Shown in pieces: positions 16,335 to 25,906 of a stretch of DNA of 64,000 bases. The stretch is from Luteolibacter rhizosphaerae. Lineage in GTDB: Bacteria; Verrucomicrobiota; Verrucomicrobiia; Verrucomicrobiales; Akkermansiaceae. The stretch is from the NCBI RefSeq assembly GCF_025950095.1, contig NZ_JAPDDR010000005.1, forward strand, positions 310,001 to 374,000, in the 5' to 3' direction. A model generated the notes under the pieces. It ran no database searches and was not told the origin of the DNA. It worked only from the letters and a program-made list of their open reading frames with translations. The position numbers were made by a program, and so were the translations under genes. Numbering within the stretch: the first letter of the stretch is position 1; each line of letters opens with the position of its first letter.

Positions 16335-18968
16335 TTGGCAGTTCCCAAGGCCGTGGAAGCTGGCTATGCGCGGGGCGTGCGTTTGCCTGTCCACGAAATC
16401 GAAGGAGATCTGAAAGCCGCGGTAGCCGGCGGAAACCGGGACCGAGTGCTCCTGAAGGCCCCTACCGGCTCCGGTAAATCGACGGCCGTGCCGGGGATGC
16501 TCATGGACGCAGGGATCGAGGGGCGGATTCTCGTGATCGAGCCCCGGCGAATGGCGGCGCGCCTGCTGGCAGGCTGGGTGGCGAAGCTGCGAGGCAGCAG
16601 CTTGGGTGGTGAAGTGGGCTACGCGGTGCGTTTCGACACCAAATACGGTCGGGATACCCGGCTGATCTATCTCACGGATGGCGTATTCCAGCGCTGGATG
16701 CAGGAGGATCCGACGCTGGCAGGCGTCGGGGCGGTGGTTTTCGACGAATTCCACGAGCGACGTCTGGCCGTGGACGTGGCGCTGGGGCGTTGCTTGGATC
16801 TGCAAGAACAGGCCAGGCCGGACCTGCGGGTGCTCGTCATGTCCGCCACGCTCGAAACGCGGGGTCTGGCGGATTTCCTGGCTCCGGCGAAAATGCTGGA
16901 AGCCGGGGGGCGGACTTTCCCGATCGAAGTGGCCTATCGTCCGGATCGTCCGAAGGTCAACGACCGCCGGGGCGGTCCGCCGCAGGAAACGCCGGTGTGG
17001 GAGAAGATTGCGACCGTCTGCAAGGAGGCCTTGGCCCTGCCGGATGCCGGTGACCTGCTGTGCTTCCTGCCCGGAATGCATGAGATCCGGAAGACGGTGG
17101 AGACGCTGGAGAACTCGTCTTTTACCCGGAACCACGACATCTTCCCGCTCCATGGCGGGCTGCCTCCAGCGGCTCAAGAGGCGGCAGTTTCCCCCGGGAA
17201 GCGACCCAAGATCATTGTTTCGACCAACGTGGCGGAAACCTCGCTGACCATCGAGGGGGTGCGGACGGTGATTGATGCGGGTCTGGCTCGTGAGGCGAGC
17301 TTCGACCCTCGCCGCGGGATCGATACCCTGTTGATCCGCAAGATCTCCCGGGCCTCCGCGGAGCAGCGGGCGGGTCGCGCCGGCCGAACCGGGCCGGGAC
17401 GGGCGTTCCGGCTCTGGAGCGAGGGCGAGCATGCCCGGCGCGAGGCCTTCGATGCGCCGGAGGTGCGGCGGGTGGATCTGGCGGAAGTGGTTCTACTTCT
17501 GAAGGCGGCGGGGGTCGGCGAGGTGCGGGACTTCCGCTGGTTGGATGCCCCTTTGGAAGACAGCCTCCGACGGGCGGAATCGCTGCTGCACGATCTCGGG
17601 GCACTGGATGCGGAGGGCGCGCTGACGGAGGAAGGGCGGGCGATGGCTGCCCTGCCCTTGGAACCGCGTTACTCGCGGCTGATGCTGGCAGGGGTCGAGC
17701 AGGGTTGCGTGGCCGAGATGGCTTTCATTGCCGCCGCGGTGCAGGGAGAAGGAATCTTCACTTCAAAGCGCGGAGGAATCGGGCGGAAGGACTTCGTGTT
17801 CCCCGGGGACGGAAGCGATTTTGAGGCGGAGTGGCGGGCATTCGACTCGGCGGCCGGAATGGACTTTGATCCGCGGCGATGTGCGCCGCTGGGGATTCAT
17901 GGCCGCGGGGCGCGTGAGGTGGCTCAGGGATTCGATCGCTTGCAGCGTCTGGCACTTCAGCGCGGGTGGCCATGGGAAGGCGTGGACTTCGCGAAGCGCC
18001 GCGAGGCTGTGGGGCGTGCGATGCTGGCATCCTTCAGCGATCGCCTGGCGGTGCGCTTCGGGGAGGCTACTCTCGCCTGCCGTGTGGTCGGCAAGCGTCG
18101 CGGCAAGTTGGATGACGAGAGTGCAGCCAAGCAGGCGGTGGCCTTCGTGGCCGCGGAGATCACGGAGGTGGAGGGGCGCGAGGTGATTGTGCAATTGCGG
18201 CGGGCTACCGCGGTGGATCCGGAGTGGCTGAAGGAGCTGTTTCCCGAGGATTTCGGTTTCACCGACGGCGCGAGCTACGATGAGCCCCGTAGAAGAGTGG
18301 TGGCACGCAAGGAGACGAAGTTCCGGGATCTGGTGCTTGAGTCCAAGGAGAGCGACCACGGAGTGAATCTGGACGCCGCGGCGGAGATCTTGGCGGCCAA
18401 GGTATTGTCGGGTGAACTGATCTTGAAGAACTGGGATGCTGCGGTGGACCAGTGGTGCGCGCGTCTCGACGGTTTGGGTAAATGGATGCCGGAGCTCGAT
18501 CTGCCCGGGTGGTCGGAAGAGGACCGCGCGGCGGCCGTGGCCCAGATCTGTCATGGGGCCGTGTCCTACAAGGACATCAAGGAGCGCCAAGTCTGGCCGG
18601 TGCTGAAGGAGTGGCTGAGCGGGGCACAACGCGCGGCTCTCGATTCCTATGCGCCGGAGCGGATCGCGCTGCCCAACGGACAGAATCCGAAAATTACCTA
18701 CGAGATGGGCAAGGATCCGTGGATCGCCTTGCGAGTGCGGGATCTCTTCGGGGTTTGGCAGACGCCGACGATCGCGAGCGGGCGGGTTCCCCTGCTGGTT
18801 CACATCTTGGCACCGAGCATGCGGCCGTGGCAGATGACGAAGGATCTGGGAAGCTTTTGGGCAAACGGCTATACCCAGATGAAGAAGGATCTGGCAGGGC
18901 GCTATCCGAAGCAGCCTTGGCCGGATGATCCGAAGGCATGGCTTGCCGCGGGCGGCGGGAAACGCTGA
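16335..18968 (+). CDS. hrpB: HrpB-type ATP-dependent helicase (DEAH/RHA family)
   Basis: 877 residues, close to the family length. Walker A is APTGSGKST (~42-50), motif Ia EPRRMAAR, motif II reads DEFH (137-140) rather than DEAH, motif III VMSAT, motif V STNVAETSLTIEGV, motif VI QRAGRAGRTGPG. The helicase-associated and HrpB C-terminal regions follow and end in KQPWPDDP. HrpB is a putative RNA helicase whose role is poorly known. The best start in frame is TTG at 16335, with no Shine-Dalgarno. It is followed 12 bases later by a small membrane-protein gene. Confidence 0.9.
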   Translation: MAVPKAVEAGYARGVRLPVHEIEGDLKAAVAGGNRDRVLLKAPTGSGKSTAVPGMLMDAGIEGRILVIEPRRMAARLLAGWVAKLRGSSLGGEVGYAVRFDTKYGRDTRLIYLTDGVFQRWMQEDPTLAGVGAVVFDEFHERRLAVDVALGRCLDLQEQARPDLRVLVMSATLETRGLADFLAPAKMLEAGGRTFPIEVAYRPDRPKVNDRRGGPPQETPVWEKIATVCKEALALPDAGDLLCFLPGMHEIRKTVETLENSSFTRNHDIFPLHGGLPPAAQEAAVSPGKRPKIIVSTNVAETSLTIEGVRTVIDAGLAREASFDPRRGIDTLLIRKISRASAEQRAGRAGRTGPGRAFRLWSEGEHARREAFDAPEVRRVDLAEVVLLLKAAGVGEVRDFRWLDAPLEDSLRRAESLLHDLGALDAEGALTEEGRAMAALPLEPRYSRLMLAGVEQGCVAEMAFIAAAVQGEGIFTSKRGGIGRKDFVFPGDGSDFEAEWRAFDSAAGMDFDPRRCAPLGIHGRGAREVAQGFDRLQRLALQRGWPWEGVDFAKRREAVGRAMLASFSDRLAVRFGEATLACRVVGKRRGKLDDESAAKQAVAFVAAEITEVEGREVIVQLRRATAVDPEWLKELFPEDFGFTDGASYDEPRRRVVARKETKFRDLVLESKESDHGVNLDAAAEILAAKVLSGELILKNWDAAVDQWCARLDGLGKWMPELDLPGWSEEDRAAAVAQICHGAVSYKDIKERQVWPVLKEWLSGAQRAALDSYAPERIALPNGQNPKITYEMGKDPWIALRVRDLFGVWQTPTIASGRVPLLVHILAPSMRPWQMTKDLGSFWANGYTQMKKDLAGRYPKQPWPDDPKAWLAAGGGKR

Positions 18969-18980
18969 GTTAGCAGGGTC

Positions 18981-19526
18981 GTGTGGAAGCTTCTCATTCT
19001 GCTCTCTCTCATCCCTCTCGCCGGGGCTTGGGCCGGGAGGCATTGGTTCTGGAGCCGCGTCCGTTTCGAGGGGATGCGCCGGAATTGCGAGACGACGGTA
19101 AAGGACTTGCGGGTGCGAATGGGCCTGCCCGGCGGTCGTGGTGGGAATGAGACGCATGCCGCGGCTTTAGGGAACGCCGTGCGGGAGTGCGGCCTGGCGC
19201 TTCTCGAACGTGACGGTGACCGGCTGGCCAAGGCGCGCGTGAAAGGAGCTTTTCTAACAAGGGCTCTGCCTGCTCTGGTCGGGGTGGTGGCGGTTTTCGC
19301 GATCTTTTCGAAACGAGTCCCGGCCGGATGGGCTGTCGCGGGAGCGATCGGAGTCGTGGCGATGTGGACCCTGCTGCGTCTCACCGGAATGGCGATCGAA
19401 TGGCGTGCCGTGGCTCGTGGTACGGAAGAGCTCCGAGCTACCCGGGCGCTGAAGCGTCTTTCGGATGAGGAAGAGGTGATCCGCTGCGCGAAGGCGAGCG
19501 TGTGGAGCACCGTCTGGCCCTTTTAA
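18981..19526 (+). CDS. small membrane protein, possibly a degenerate YugP-like zinc metallopeptidase
   Basis: 181 residues with an N-terminal hydrophobic helix (WKLLILLSLIPLAGAWA) and two central ones around 95-135. I do not recognise it directly. The stretch ALGNAVRECGLALLERDG lines up by eye with the zinc-binding region of YugP-type peptidases, where HEAGH would be expected; here it reads RECGL, so both His ligands are missing. The C-terminal EWRAVARGTEEL...LSDEEEV also resembles the end of that family. If so it is a catalytically dead relative; otherwise a lineage-specific membrane protein. Start GTG at 18981 is weak. The end overlaps lnt by 4 bases, tail to tail. Confidence 0.55.
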   Translation: MWKLLILLSLIPLAGAWAGRHWFWSRVRFEGMRRNCETTVKDLRVRMGLPGGRGGNETHAAALGNAVRECGLALLERDGDRLAKARVKGAFLTRALPALVGVVAVFAIFSKRVPAGWAVAGAIGVVAMWTLLRLTGMAIEWRAVARGTEELRATRALKRLSDEEEVIRCAKASVWSTVWPF

Positions 19527-21217
19527 GCTTCGGCTTCTTCAGGCGGGAGCGTGTTTCGACGGCAACGCCACCACATCAGCAGGAGGCTCGCGATCGAGAG
19601 TCCGATGAGGCCCCAGTCTCCGATCATGGAGTAGAGGGTCCGCGAAGGATGCTTCGGGATATCGATATCCACGATCAGGGATCCTCGAGTGAAGGTGCTG
19701 CCATTCGCGTCGCGGAGTTCCTGTGGTTTCTTGGTCTGGGGATGCAGGGTGATCCCGGTAGTCGATACGGCGGCGCTAACTCCCGTATTCGAGGCGCGGA
19801 CCAGCGGGCGGCGCAATTCGATGGCGCGAAAACGGGCGTTAGCGAAATGCTGCGCGGCTCCCTCGCTCTCCTTGAACCAGCCATCGTTCGTGATGTTCAC
19901 GATGACCTGTGGAGCGTCCCGAGTGAACTTCCGGACGAGACGGCCCACGCTGTCTTCAAAGCAGACGGTCGGAATGATCTGCACCTCTTGCCCCCTCACC
20001 TGCGCCTTCATCGGCTCCAGGCTCTCACCCACCGAGAAGCCGCCGCCGAAGCGGGTGCCGGTCTGCTGTTCGTAGATCTTGGCGAGGAAGGGCAGCTTGT
20101 CGACGAAGGGGATGTATTCGCCGAAGATCACGAGGTGATGCTTGCGGAAGGTCTCGAGACTGCCATCCGGAGGCATGACCGTCATGGTGTTCCATGCCCG
20201 GGTATTCTCCTTCACCCAATACTCCTCGCCGTGCATCTCACCTTCGAGTTCGTTGAGGCCGAGGATCAGGGTGAAGTTCCCGGCCTCGCGGACGCGATCG
20301 ATAGAGATGAGGTTGTCGGAGGGCATGGCCCAAGTGCCATCGTCCATCCGGAGGATGCGGCCTGTTAGAGAAGTCTCGGGCCAGATCACCCAGTCGGGGC
20401 GGGATTTCTTGAGAGCCGCGATGGTGTCTTCCTCGTAGCCCAGGTGGATATCGAGGGCCTCCCATTCGACCTTGCCTGCCTCCTGAGGGATGTTGAGTTG
20501 AACCAGCAGGGCTTTCAGTCGGATCGATTCGGCCTGATTGGCCGTCCTGATCCGCCAGATGCCGTAGCCGTAGCAAGAGATCATCAGGACCGTGGTGCAG
20601 GCAAGCGCGACCCGGCGGCGACGCTCGGCGGAATGATATTGGGAGACGCGGCGGACGCAGATCTGAATCAGGACGGCCTGAACGAAGATCGGCAGGATCG
20701 AGAGACTGGTAGCCCCTAACAGATCTGCAGCTTGCGAGAACACCGGGGTCTCATGGAAGGCCACACCCAAGGGATTCCAGCCGAAGCCGGTGAAGAGCCA
20801 GCCACGCAGCCACTCCAGGCCCGCCCAGGTGGCTCCGCAGACGAAAGCATGAAGCGGCGCATGGAAGAGCCCCTCCTCCCCTGCCTCCTTCCGCCAAGGA
20901 TTGCCCAAGGTGGAGGCGAAGACCGCCCATGCCGCGGGGAACAGGGAGAGGTAAAGCGAAAGGGCGATCCAGCCCGCATCGCTTACAGTTCGGAGCCAGA
21001 CGAGATTGAGGAGGAAGAAGCCAAGGCCGGTCAGATAGCCGAGACCGAAGGCCTTCCGCTTGCGCTTCTCCTCCCCGAGGCTCCACAGTGCCAGCAGCAG
21101 CGGCACCATCACCAGCCAGACCAGCTTGCTGATCGAGTGCGGCGGGAAAAGCAGGGCCATCCCCGTGCCGCTCAGAATGGCGGCAAGGGGACGGAGAACG
21201 GGAAGAAGACGTCTCAT
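19523..21217 (-). CDS. lnt: apolipoprotein N-acyltransferase
   Basis: 564 residues. About seven hydrophobic helices occupy residues 1-220, then a nitrilase-type periplasmic domain: VIWPETSLTG (Glu281), RKHHLVIFGEYIPF (Lys359) and IPTVCFEDSVG (Cys419) supply the Glu-Lys-Cys triad; a last membrane helix lies near the C-terminus. Lnt adds the third acyl chain to the N-terminal cysteine of lipoproteins at the inner membrane, the last maturation step in didermal bacteria. It fits with the several lipobox proteins in this window. It is 36 bases downstream of the phosphohexomutase gene. Confidence 0.92.
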   Translation of the reverse strand: MRRLLPVLRPLAAILSGTGMALLFPPHSISKLVWLVMVPLLLALWSLGEEKRKRKAFGLGYLTGLGFFLLNLVWLRTVSDAGWIALSLYLSLFPAAWAVFASTLGNPWRKEAGEEGLFHAPLHAFVCGATWAGLEWLRGWLFTGFGWNPLGVAFHETPVFSQAADLLGATSLSILPIFVQAVLIQICVRRVSQYHSAERRRRVALACTTVLMISCYGYGIWRIRTANQAESIRLKALLVQLNIPQEAGKVEWEALDIHLGYEEDTIAALKKSRPDWVIWPETSLTGRILRMDDGTWAMPSDNLISIDRVREAGNFTLILGLNELEGEMHGEEYWVKENTRAWNTMTVMPPDGSLETFRKHHLVIFGEYIPFVDKLPFLAKIYEQQTGTRFGGGFSVGESLEPMKAQVRGQEVQIIPTVCFEDSVGRLVRKFTRDAPQVIVNITNDGWFKESEGAAQHFANARFRAIELRRPLVRASNTGVSAAVSTTGITLHPQTKKPQELRDANGSTFTRGSLIVDIDIPKHPSRTLYSMIGDWGLIGLSIASLLLMWWRCRRNTLPPEEAEA

Positions 21218-21253
21218 GAAAAGCGGCGGAACCTGCCCCGGGGATGATGCGGG

Positions 21254-23185
21254 TTAAGCGAGACGCGCCTTGGCATCAGCCTCGATCCAAGCCCAGAGGC
21301 CATCGAGCGAGGCCGCAACCTTCGAGCGGGAGCCGGCGAGGTCGTCAGAGGGCACCGACTTGCCGTAGAGGTAGAACTTGATCTTCGGCTCGGTGCCGGA
21401 GGGGCGGACCGCGAAGGCGCGGCCGTCTTCCAGATCGACGAAGAGCATTTTCTCCTTCGGCAGCGGATCGCCCTCGGCATCGAAAAGATCCTGGGTTGCG
21501 AAATCGCGGACGCTGGAGACCTTCGAGCCATCGACTTCCTCCGGCGGGTTGAGCGAGTAGGTTCCGGCGAGTGCTTGGATCTTCGCGGCACCATCCGCAC
21601 CTTCCATCGTGAGCGACTTGCCGCGCTCCTCGTAGTAGCCGAACTCGCGGAAGATGTCGTCCAGCAGCGTGGCGAGGGATTTGCCGACCGACTTCGCGTA
21701 GGCGGCGACCTCCGCGAACATCACGGCGGCGCCATTGCCATCCTTATCGCGAACAAAGTCGCAGCCGAGGTAGCCGTAGCTCTCCTCGCCACCGAAGAGG
21801 AAGAAGCGGGAGTATTCGAGGCGCAGGGCACGGGTCGTGGCCTCATCGAGCGAGCGGTAGTCGGAGCCCTTCTTGTCGGCCGGGATCGCGTCCTCATACT
21901 TGCGGAGCTTCTCGGCGATGTATTTGAAACCGGTCAGGGTATTCACCACTCCGATGCCGTATTTATCTGCGATGGCGCTTTGAAGCTCAGTGGTGACGTA
22001 GGTTTTGACGAACAGCGCGCGGGCACGGGTAGTGTCGTTCAGCCAGCCGATCTCGAGGGCGGTCTTGGCGCGATACCACGCCATCAGGGATCCGATCTGA
22101 TTTCCGGTCAGGACGCGCATGGAGCCGTCCGCCTCGCGCACGGCGACCCCCATGCGGTCATTGTCCGGATCGGTGCCGATCATAAGCTCCGCACCTTCCT
22201 TGATGGCGAGGTCGATGGCCATCTTGAGTGCGGGCGGGTTCTCCGGGTTCGGAGATTCCACGGTCGGGAAGCGACCGTCCTGGATATCCTGTTCCGGCAC
22301 GGTGAGAACCTCGAAACCAAGCTCGCGCAGCATCGGAACGATGATCACGCCGCCGACGCCGTGGAGGTTGGTGTAGACGACCTTGGTGCTACTACCTTGA
22401 AGGAGTTCCGGGCGCATCAGCAGCGACTTCAGTCGATCCATGTAACGGCGGTCGAGATCCGCGCCGACGATGGTGACTGAGCCTTGTTGATCCGGTGGCA
22501 GCGGCTCGTAGATCTCGTTCTGGAGGGCGTTCACCTCGGCGATGATGGCGGAGGCGTGGGGCTCCACGATCTGAGCACCGTCGTTGAAGTAGGCCTTGAA
22601 GCCATTGTCGTGCGCGGGATTGTGGCTGGCGGTCAGGACCACGCCGGCATCGGCCCGCAGATCGCGGATCGCGAAGGAAAGCTCCGGGGTCGAGCGGCCC
22701 GACTCAAAGAGCACGGCATCGCAGCCCAGTTCGGCGGAGGCCTTGGCGCAGTATTCGGCAAAATCGCGCGAGAAGTGGCGGCTGTCGTGAGCGAAGACCA
22801 GCTTCGCCTTGCGGGAGCTTCCCACGTGCTGCTTGGCGTAGGCGATCAGGCCGCGGACCGCGCGGGAGACGTTGAAGAAATTCATCGTCGCGGTGCCGGC
22901 GCAGGGGTGCTCCGGGCGCTCGTTGGGTCCACCCTGCCCCTGCTCCGCCTTGGTCACGATGCGACCGATGGTGCGGCCGCGCAGGCCGCCGGTCCCGAAA
23001 GCGAGGGTCTTGAAGAAGCGGTCGTTGAGTTCCTGCCACTCGCCGGCCTCGGCCAGTTCGCGGACAGCCTCGCAGGCCACCTTGGTAGCGGAGCCTGCCA
23101 GCAGCAGGTCGATGTTCACTCGGGAGCTTTCCAGCAGGAGTCCGTGGGCCAGGGCTTCGTCAAGTCGGGAGGCGAGGTCGCTCAT
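21254..23185 (-). CDS. phosphoglucomutase / phosphomannomutase-type phosphohexomutase
   Basis: 643 residues from the ATG at 23185; an ATG at 23218 is possible but would overlap the divergent gene. AFGTGGLRG opens the first domain, the active loop is TASHNP with phosphoserine at Ser187, the metal loop is GTDPDNDR (Asp339, 341, 343), the sugar-binding loop contains GGEESYGY, and the C-terminal phosphate-binding loop is RPSGTEPKIKFY. It interconverts hexose 1- and 6-phosphates. The length and the GGEESYG motif point to the phosphoglucomutase/phosphopentomutase branch rather than GlmM, but specificity is not certain. Confidence 0.9.
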   Translation of the reverse strand: MSDLASRLDEALAHGLLLESSRVNIDLLLAGSATKVACEAVRELAEAGEWQELNDRFFKTLAFGTGGLRGRTIGRIVTKAEQGQGGPNERPEHPCAGTATMNFFNVSRAVRGLIAYAKQHVGSSRKAKLVFAHDSRHFSRDFAEYCAKASAELGCDAVLFESGRSTPELSFAIRDLRADAGVVLTASHNPAHDNGFKAYFNDGAQIVEPHASAIIAEVNALQNEIYEPLPPDQQGSVTIVGADLDRRYMDRLKSLLMRPELLQGSSTKVVYTNLHGVGGVIIVPMLRELGFEVLTVPEQDIQDGRFPTVESPNPENPPALKMAIDLAIKEGAELMIGTDPDNDRMGVAVREADGSMRVLTGNQIGSLMAWYRAKTALEIGWLNDTTRARALFVKTYVTTELQSAIADKYGIGVVNTLTGFKYIAEKLRKYEDAIPADKKGSDYRSLDEATTRALRLEYSRFFLFGGEESYGYLGCDFVRDKDGNGAAVMFAEVAAYAKSVGKSLATLLDDIFREFGYYEERGKSLTMEGADGAAKIQALAGTYSLNPPEEVDGSKVSSVRDFATQDLFDAEGDPLPKEKMLFVDLEDGRAFAVRPSGTEPKIKFYLYGKSVPSDDLAGSRSKVAASLDGLWAWIEADAKARLA

Positions 23186-23222
23186 TTCGCGCTGGATGCT
23201 AGCGGCCCGATCCGGCATGGCA

Positions 23223-24125
23223 ATGCCTCCCATGCGCCATCTGCTCGAAGCCGCCCTCGCCCAGCGTGAACCGCTCCGACAGCCCGGAACGGATGCCCTC
23301 CGGCTGATCGATGGCAGCGGCGACGGCCTGCCGGACATTGAACTGGAAGACTTTGCGGGCAGGTGGTTGCTCTCGACCCGCGATCGCGAGATCCCGCCCG
23401 CGATGGGCTCGTGGCTGAGGGATCAAGGGCGGACGGTCTATTGGAAGCGGCTGGACCAGCAACAAAAGGAATCCCCTTCCCATCTTGCTGGCCCCCGATG
23501 CGACGAGGTCTTCTCCATCCACGAGGAAGGCCTAGCCTTCGAGATCTCATTCCAATCCGGCTACTCCCAAGGGATCTTCCTCGATCAACGCGACAACCGA
23601 GCGGAACTCCGCAGCCGCCTGAAGCCGGGGATGACCCTGCTCAATACCTTCGCCTACACCGGGGCATTCTCGGTCTACGGGGCAGCCGCCGGGGCGACCA
23701 CGACCACGCTCGATCTCGCCCAGCCCTACCTCGACTGGGCCAAGCGGAACTTCGTTCTGAACGACTTCGACCCGGAAGCTCATTACTTCTGCAAGGGCGA
23801 TACCTTCCAATGGCTGGCCCGCTTCGCGAAGCAGGGGCGAAAGTTCGATGGCATCGTGCTCGATCCCCCCACCTTCTCCCGTGACAAGGATGGCAAGGTC
23901 TTCCGGGTGGAGAAGGATTACGGGCGTCTAGCTGAGCTCGCCTTCGCATGCCTTGCTCCGGGAGGATTCCTGCTGGCCTCGACCAATTGCCGGACCCTGA
24001 GCCCAACGACATTCGAGATGCAGGTGCGAGGAGTGGCGAAGCGTGCGGTGAGAACCAGGCTGGCACCGATGCCCGCGGATTTCACCGGCGAGCCCTATCT
24101 GAAGAGCCTGTGGGTGAACGCGTGA
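23223..24125 (+). CDS. RlmI-like SAM-dependent (rRNA) methyltransferase
   Basis: About 300 residues. The Rossmann core shows LNTFAYTGAFSVYGA (SAM loop), the acidic strand TLDLAQPYLDWAKRN, and motif IV VLDPPTFSR, followed by GGFLLASTNC. An N-terminal region includes FSIHEEGLAFEISFQSGYSQGIFLDQRDNR, typical of RlmI/RlmK-type 23S rRNA cytosine/guanine methyltransferases. In-frame ATG codons occur at 23217, 23223 and 23232; none has a clear ribosome-binding site. The gene is divergent from the phosphohexomutase with almost no gap, so promoters must overlap the coding ends. The methylated base is not certain. Confidence 0.85.
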   Translation: MPPMRHLLEAALAQREPLRQPGTDALRLIDGSGDGLPDIELEDFAGRWLLSTRDREIPPAMGSWLRDQGRTVYWKRLDQQQKESPSHLAGPRCDEVFSIHEEGLAFEISFQSGYSQGIFLDQRDNRAELRSRLKPGMTLLNTFAYTGAFSVYGAAAGATTTTLDLAQPYLDWAKRNFVLNDFDPEAHYFCKGDTFQWLARFAKQGRKFDGIVLDPPTFSRDKDGKVFRVEKDYGRLAELAFACLAPGGFLLASTNCRTLSPTTFEMQVRGVAKRAVRTRLAPMPADFTGEPYLKSLWVNA

Positions 24126-24247
24126 GTTCCCCGAATCCGAGCAATCGAGGCGCCGTATTTGGATTCCACTTCCAGCTATCCAATCCAAATTGGGTTTCGC
24201 TGCAAACCGTTGATTTATCGGGATTGGCGAGCCCCAATGACAAAAGA

Positions 24248-24277
24248 ATCCTTTCCCGTGGGGTTGGCAGAAAGGAT
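24248..24277 (+). promoter_or_regulatory. inverted repeat in the mqo leader
   Basis: ATCCTTTC at 24248-24255 is exactly repeated in reverse complement as GAAAGGAT at 24270-24277, with a 14-base loop. It ends 36 bases before the mqo start. A second, weaker pairing (ATTGG...CCAAT) lies just upstream at about 24223-24238. It may be an operator or a leader hairpin; the rest of the 188-base gap holds no gene that I can support. Confidence 0.45.
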
Positions 24278-24313
24278 CCGAGCCGCTAGACCGTCCGGGT
24301 CATCCGAAGACCC

Positions 24314-25813
24314 ATGCCGCAATCGACCCATATCCAGAATCCCGACGTTGTCCTGATCGGCAGCGGCGTGATGTCCTCCAATCTCGGCGCTCTACTCAAG
24401 CGTCTCGATCCTTCACTCTCCATCCAGGTCTACGAGGTCACCGAGGAACTCGCGCAAGAAAGCTCCCATGGCTGGAACAATGCGGGCACGGGTCACGCGG
24501 GAATTTGCGAGTTGAGCTACACGCCGACCCATGAAGCGGACGGCACGGTGAAGGTCGGCAAGGCGATCGAGATCTTCGAGCACTTCGACCACTCCAAGCA
24601 GTTCTGGTCCTATGCGATCGGCAGCGGGATGATCGACAATCCCCGCGAGTTCATCACTCCCCTACCCCATATCAGCTTCGTGCACGGGGCCAAGATGGTG
24701 TCCTACCTGAAGGCCCGCTACGAGGGCATGGCGGCGCACCATTTCTTCCGCGAGATGGAGTTCAGCACCGACCGCGAGACGATCAAGAGCTGGGCCCCGC
24801 TGCTGCTCGACAAGCGCGGCGACGTGCCGATCGCGGCGACGAAGATGGACAGCGGCACCGACGTGAACTTCGGCAACATCTCCCGCAAGCTGCTGGCATG
24901 GCTGGGCAAGCAGGAAGGTTGCGGGATCGCCACGAACCACCGCGTGACCGACCTGAACAAAACCGATTTGGGCTGGGAGGTCACGGTGCAAAACCTCGCC
25001 ACGGGCGAGACGCATCACAACAACGCCAAGTTCGTCTTCGTAGGCGCAGGCGGCGGCAGCCTGAAGCTCCTCCAAAAGGCCGGGATTCCGGAAGCCAAGG
25101 GGCTCGGCGGCTTCCCGATCGGCGGCCAGTGGCTGGTCTGTGATAACCCCGAGATTGTGGCGCAACACGAGGCCAAGGTCTACGGACAGCCTCTCGACTC
25201 CGCGCCAACGATGGCGGTGCCCCATTTGGACACCCGCTATCTGGACGGGAAGAAGACCCTGCTCTTCGGTCCTTTCGCAGCCTGGACCACCAAGTTCCTG
25301 CACAAAAAGGGCAGCTACTTGGATCTGCCGCTCTCGGTGAAGCCGGACAATCTCGCCACGCTGCTCAAGATCGGCGTGAGCAATCTGCCGTTGGTCCGCT
25401 ATCTGGTCCAACAGGGCACCCAGAGCATGCAGGACCGGATGGAGGTGCTACATGTCTTTTACCCCGGGGCCAAGGCGGAGGACTGGAAGCTCATCGATGC
25501 TGGTATCCGCGTGCAGGCGATCAAGAAGACCGACGGCGAAGCGGGCATCGTCCACTACGGCACGGAAGTGATCACCAACGAGGACAAAAGCATCTCCGCG
25601 CTGCTAGGAGCCTCGCCCGGTGCTTCCGTCTCGGTGAACATCGTGATGGAAGTGATTAAGAAATGCTTCGGCGAGTTACTGGAGAGCCCGGCAGGAAAGG
25701 CCCGATTGAAAGAGATGATCCCGGGCTGGGATGAAGATCTAAAGAAGCCGGAAAACGAAGCCCGCTACCGCGAGATCGACCGCCGGTCCTGCGAATTGCT
25801 GCAATTGATTTGA
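24314..25813 (+). CDS. mqo: malate:quinone oxidoreductase
   Basis: 499 residues, the normal size. The N-terminal FAD-binding segment is VVLIGSGVMSSNLGALL, followed by ESSHGWNNAGTGHAGICELSYTP, a hallmark of Mqo; further conserved blocks are VFVGAGGGSLKLLQKAG and LLGASPGASVSV near the C-terminus. Mqo is a peripheral membrane flavoprotein that oxidises malate to oxaloacetate and passes electrons to quinone, as an alternative to NAD-dependent malate dehydrogenase. It stands alone, with an inverted repeat in its leader. Confidence 0.95.
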   Translation: MPQSTHIQNPDVVLIGSGVMSSNLGALLKRLDPSLSIQVYEVTEELAQESSHGWNNAGTGHAGICELSYTPTHEADGTVKVGKAIEIFEHFDHSKQFWSYAIGSGMIDNPREFITPLPHISFVHGAKMVSYLKARYEGMAAHHFFREMEFSTDRETIKSWAPLLLDKRGDVPIAATKMDSGTDVNFGNISRKLLAWLGKQEGCGIATNHRVTDLNKTDLGWEVTVQNLATGETHHNNAKFVFVGAGGGSLKLLQKAGIPEAKGLGGFPIGGQWLVCDNPEIVAQHEAKVYGQPLDSAPTMAVPHLDTRYLDGKKTLLFGPFAAWTTKFLHKKGSYLDLPLSVKPDNLATLLKIGVSNLPLVRYLVQQGTQSMQDRMEVLHVFYPGAKAEDWKLIDAGIRVQAIKKTDGEAGIVHYGTEVITNEDKSISALLGASPGASVSVNIVMEVIKKCFGELLESPAGKARLKEMIPGWDEDLKKPENEARYREIDRRSCELLQLI

Positions 25814-25906
25814 ATCCCGGGCTTTGTTGCCGCGTCCACTCCCTAGACGCGGCAACCCGGAATCCGGGGGCTGCGCAACTTCTGACTCGTCCGGCGGTTC
25901 GCCACG

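Noticed and set aside
17763-19157. A 464-codon minus-strand frame opposite hrpB
   Set aside because: hrpB motifs are complete on the plus strand; the minus frame also crosses into the small membrane-protein gene without any family signal.
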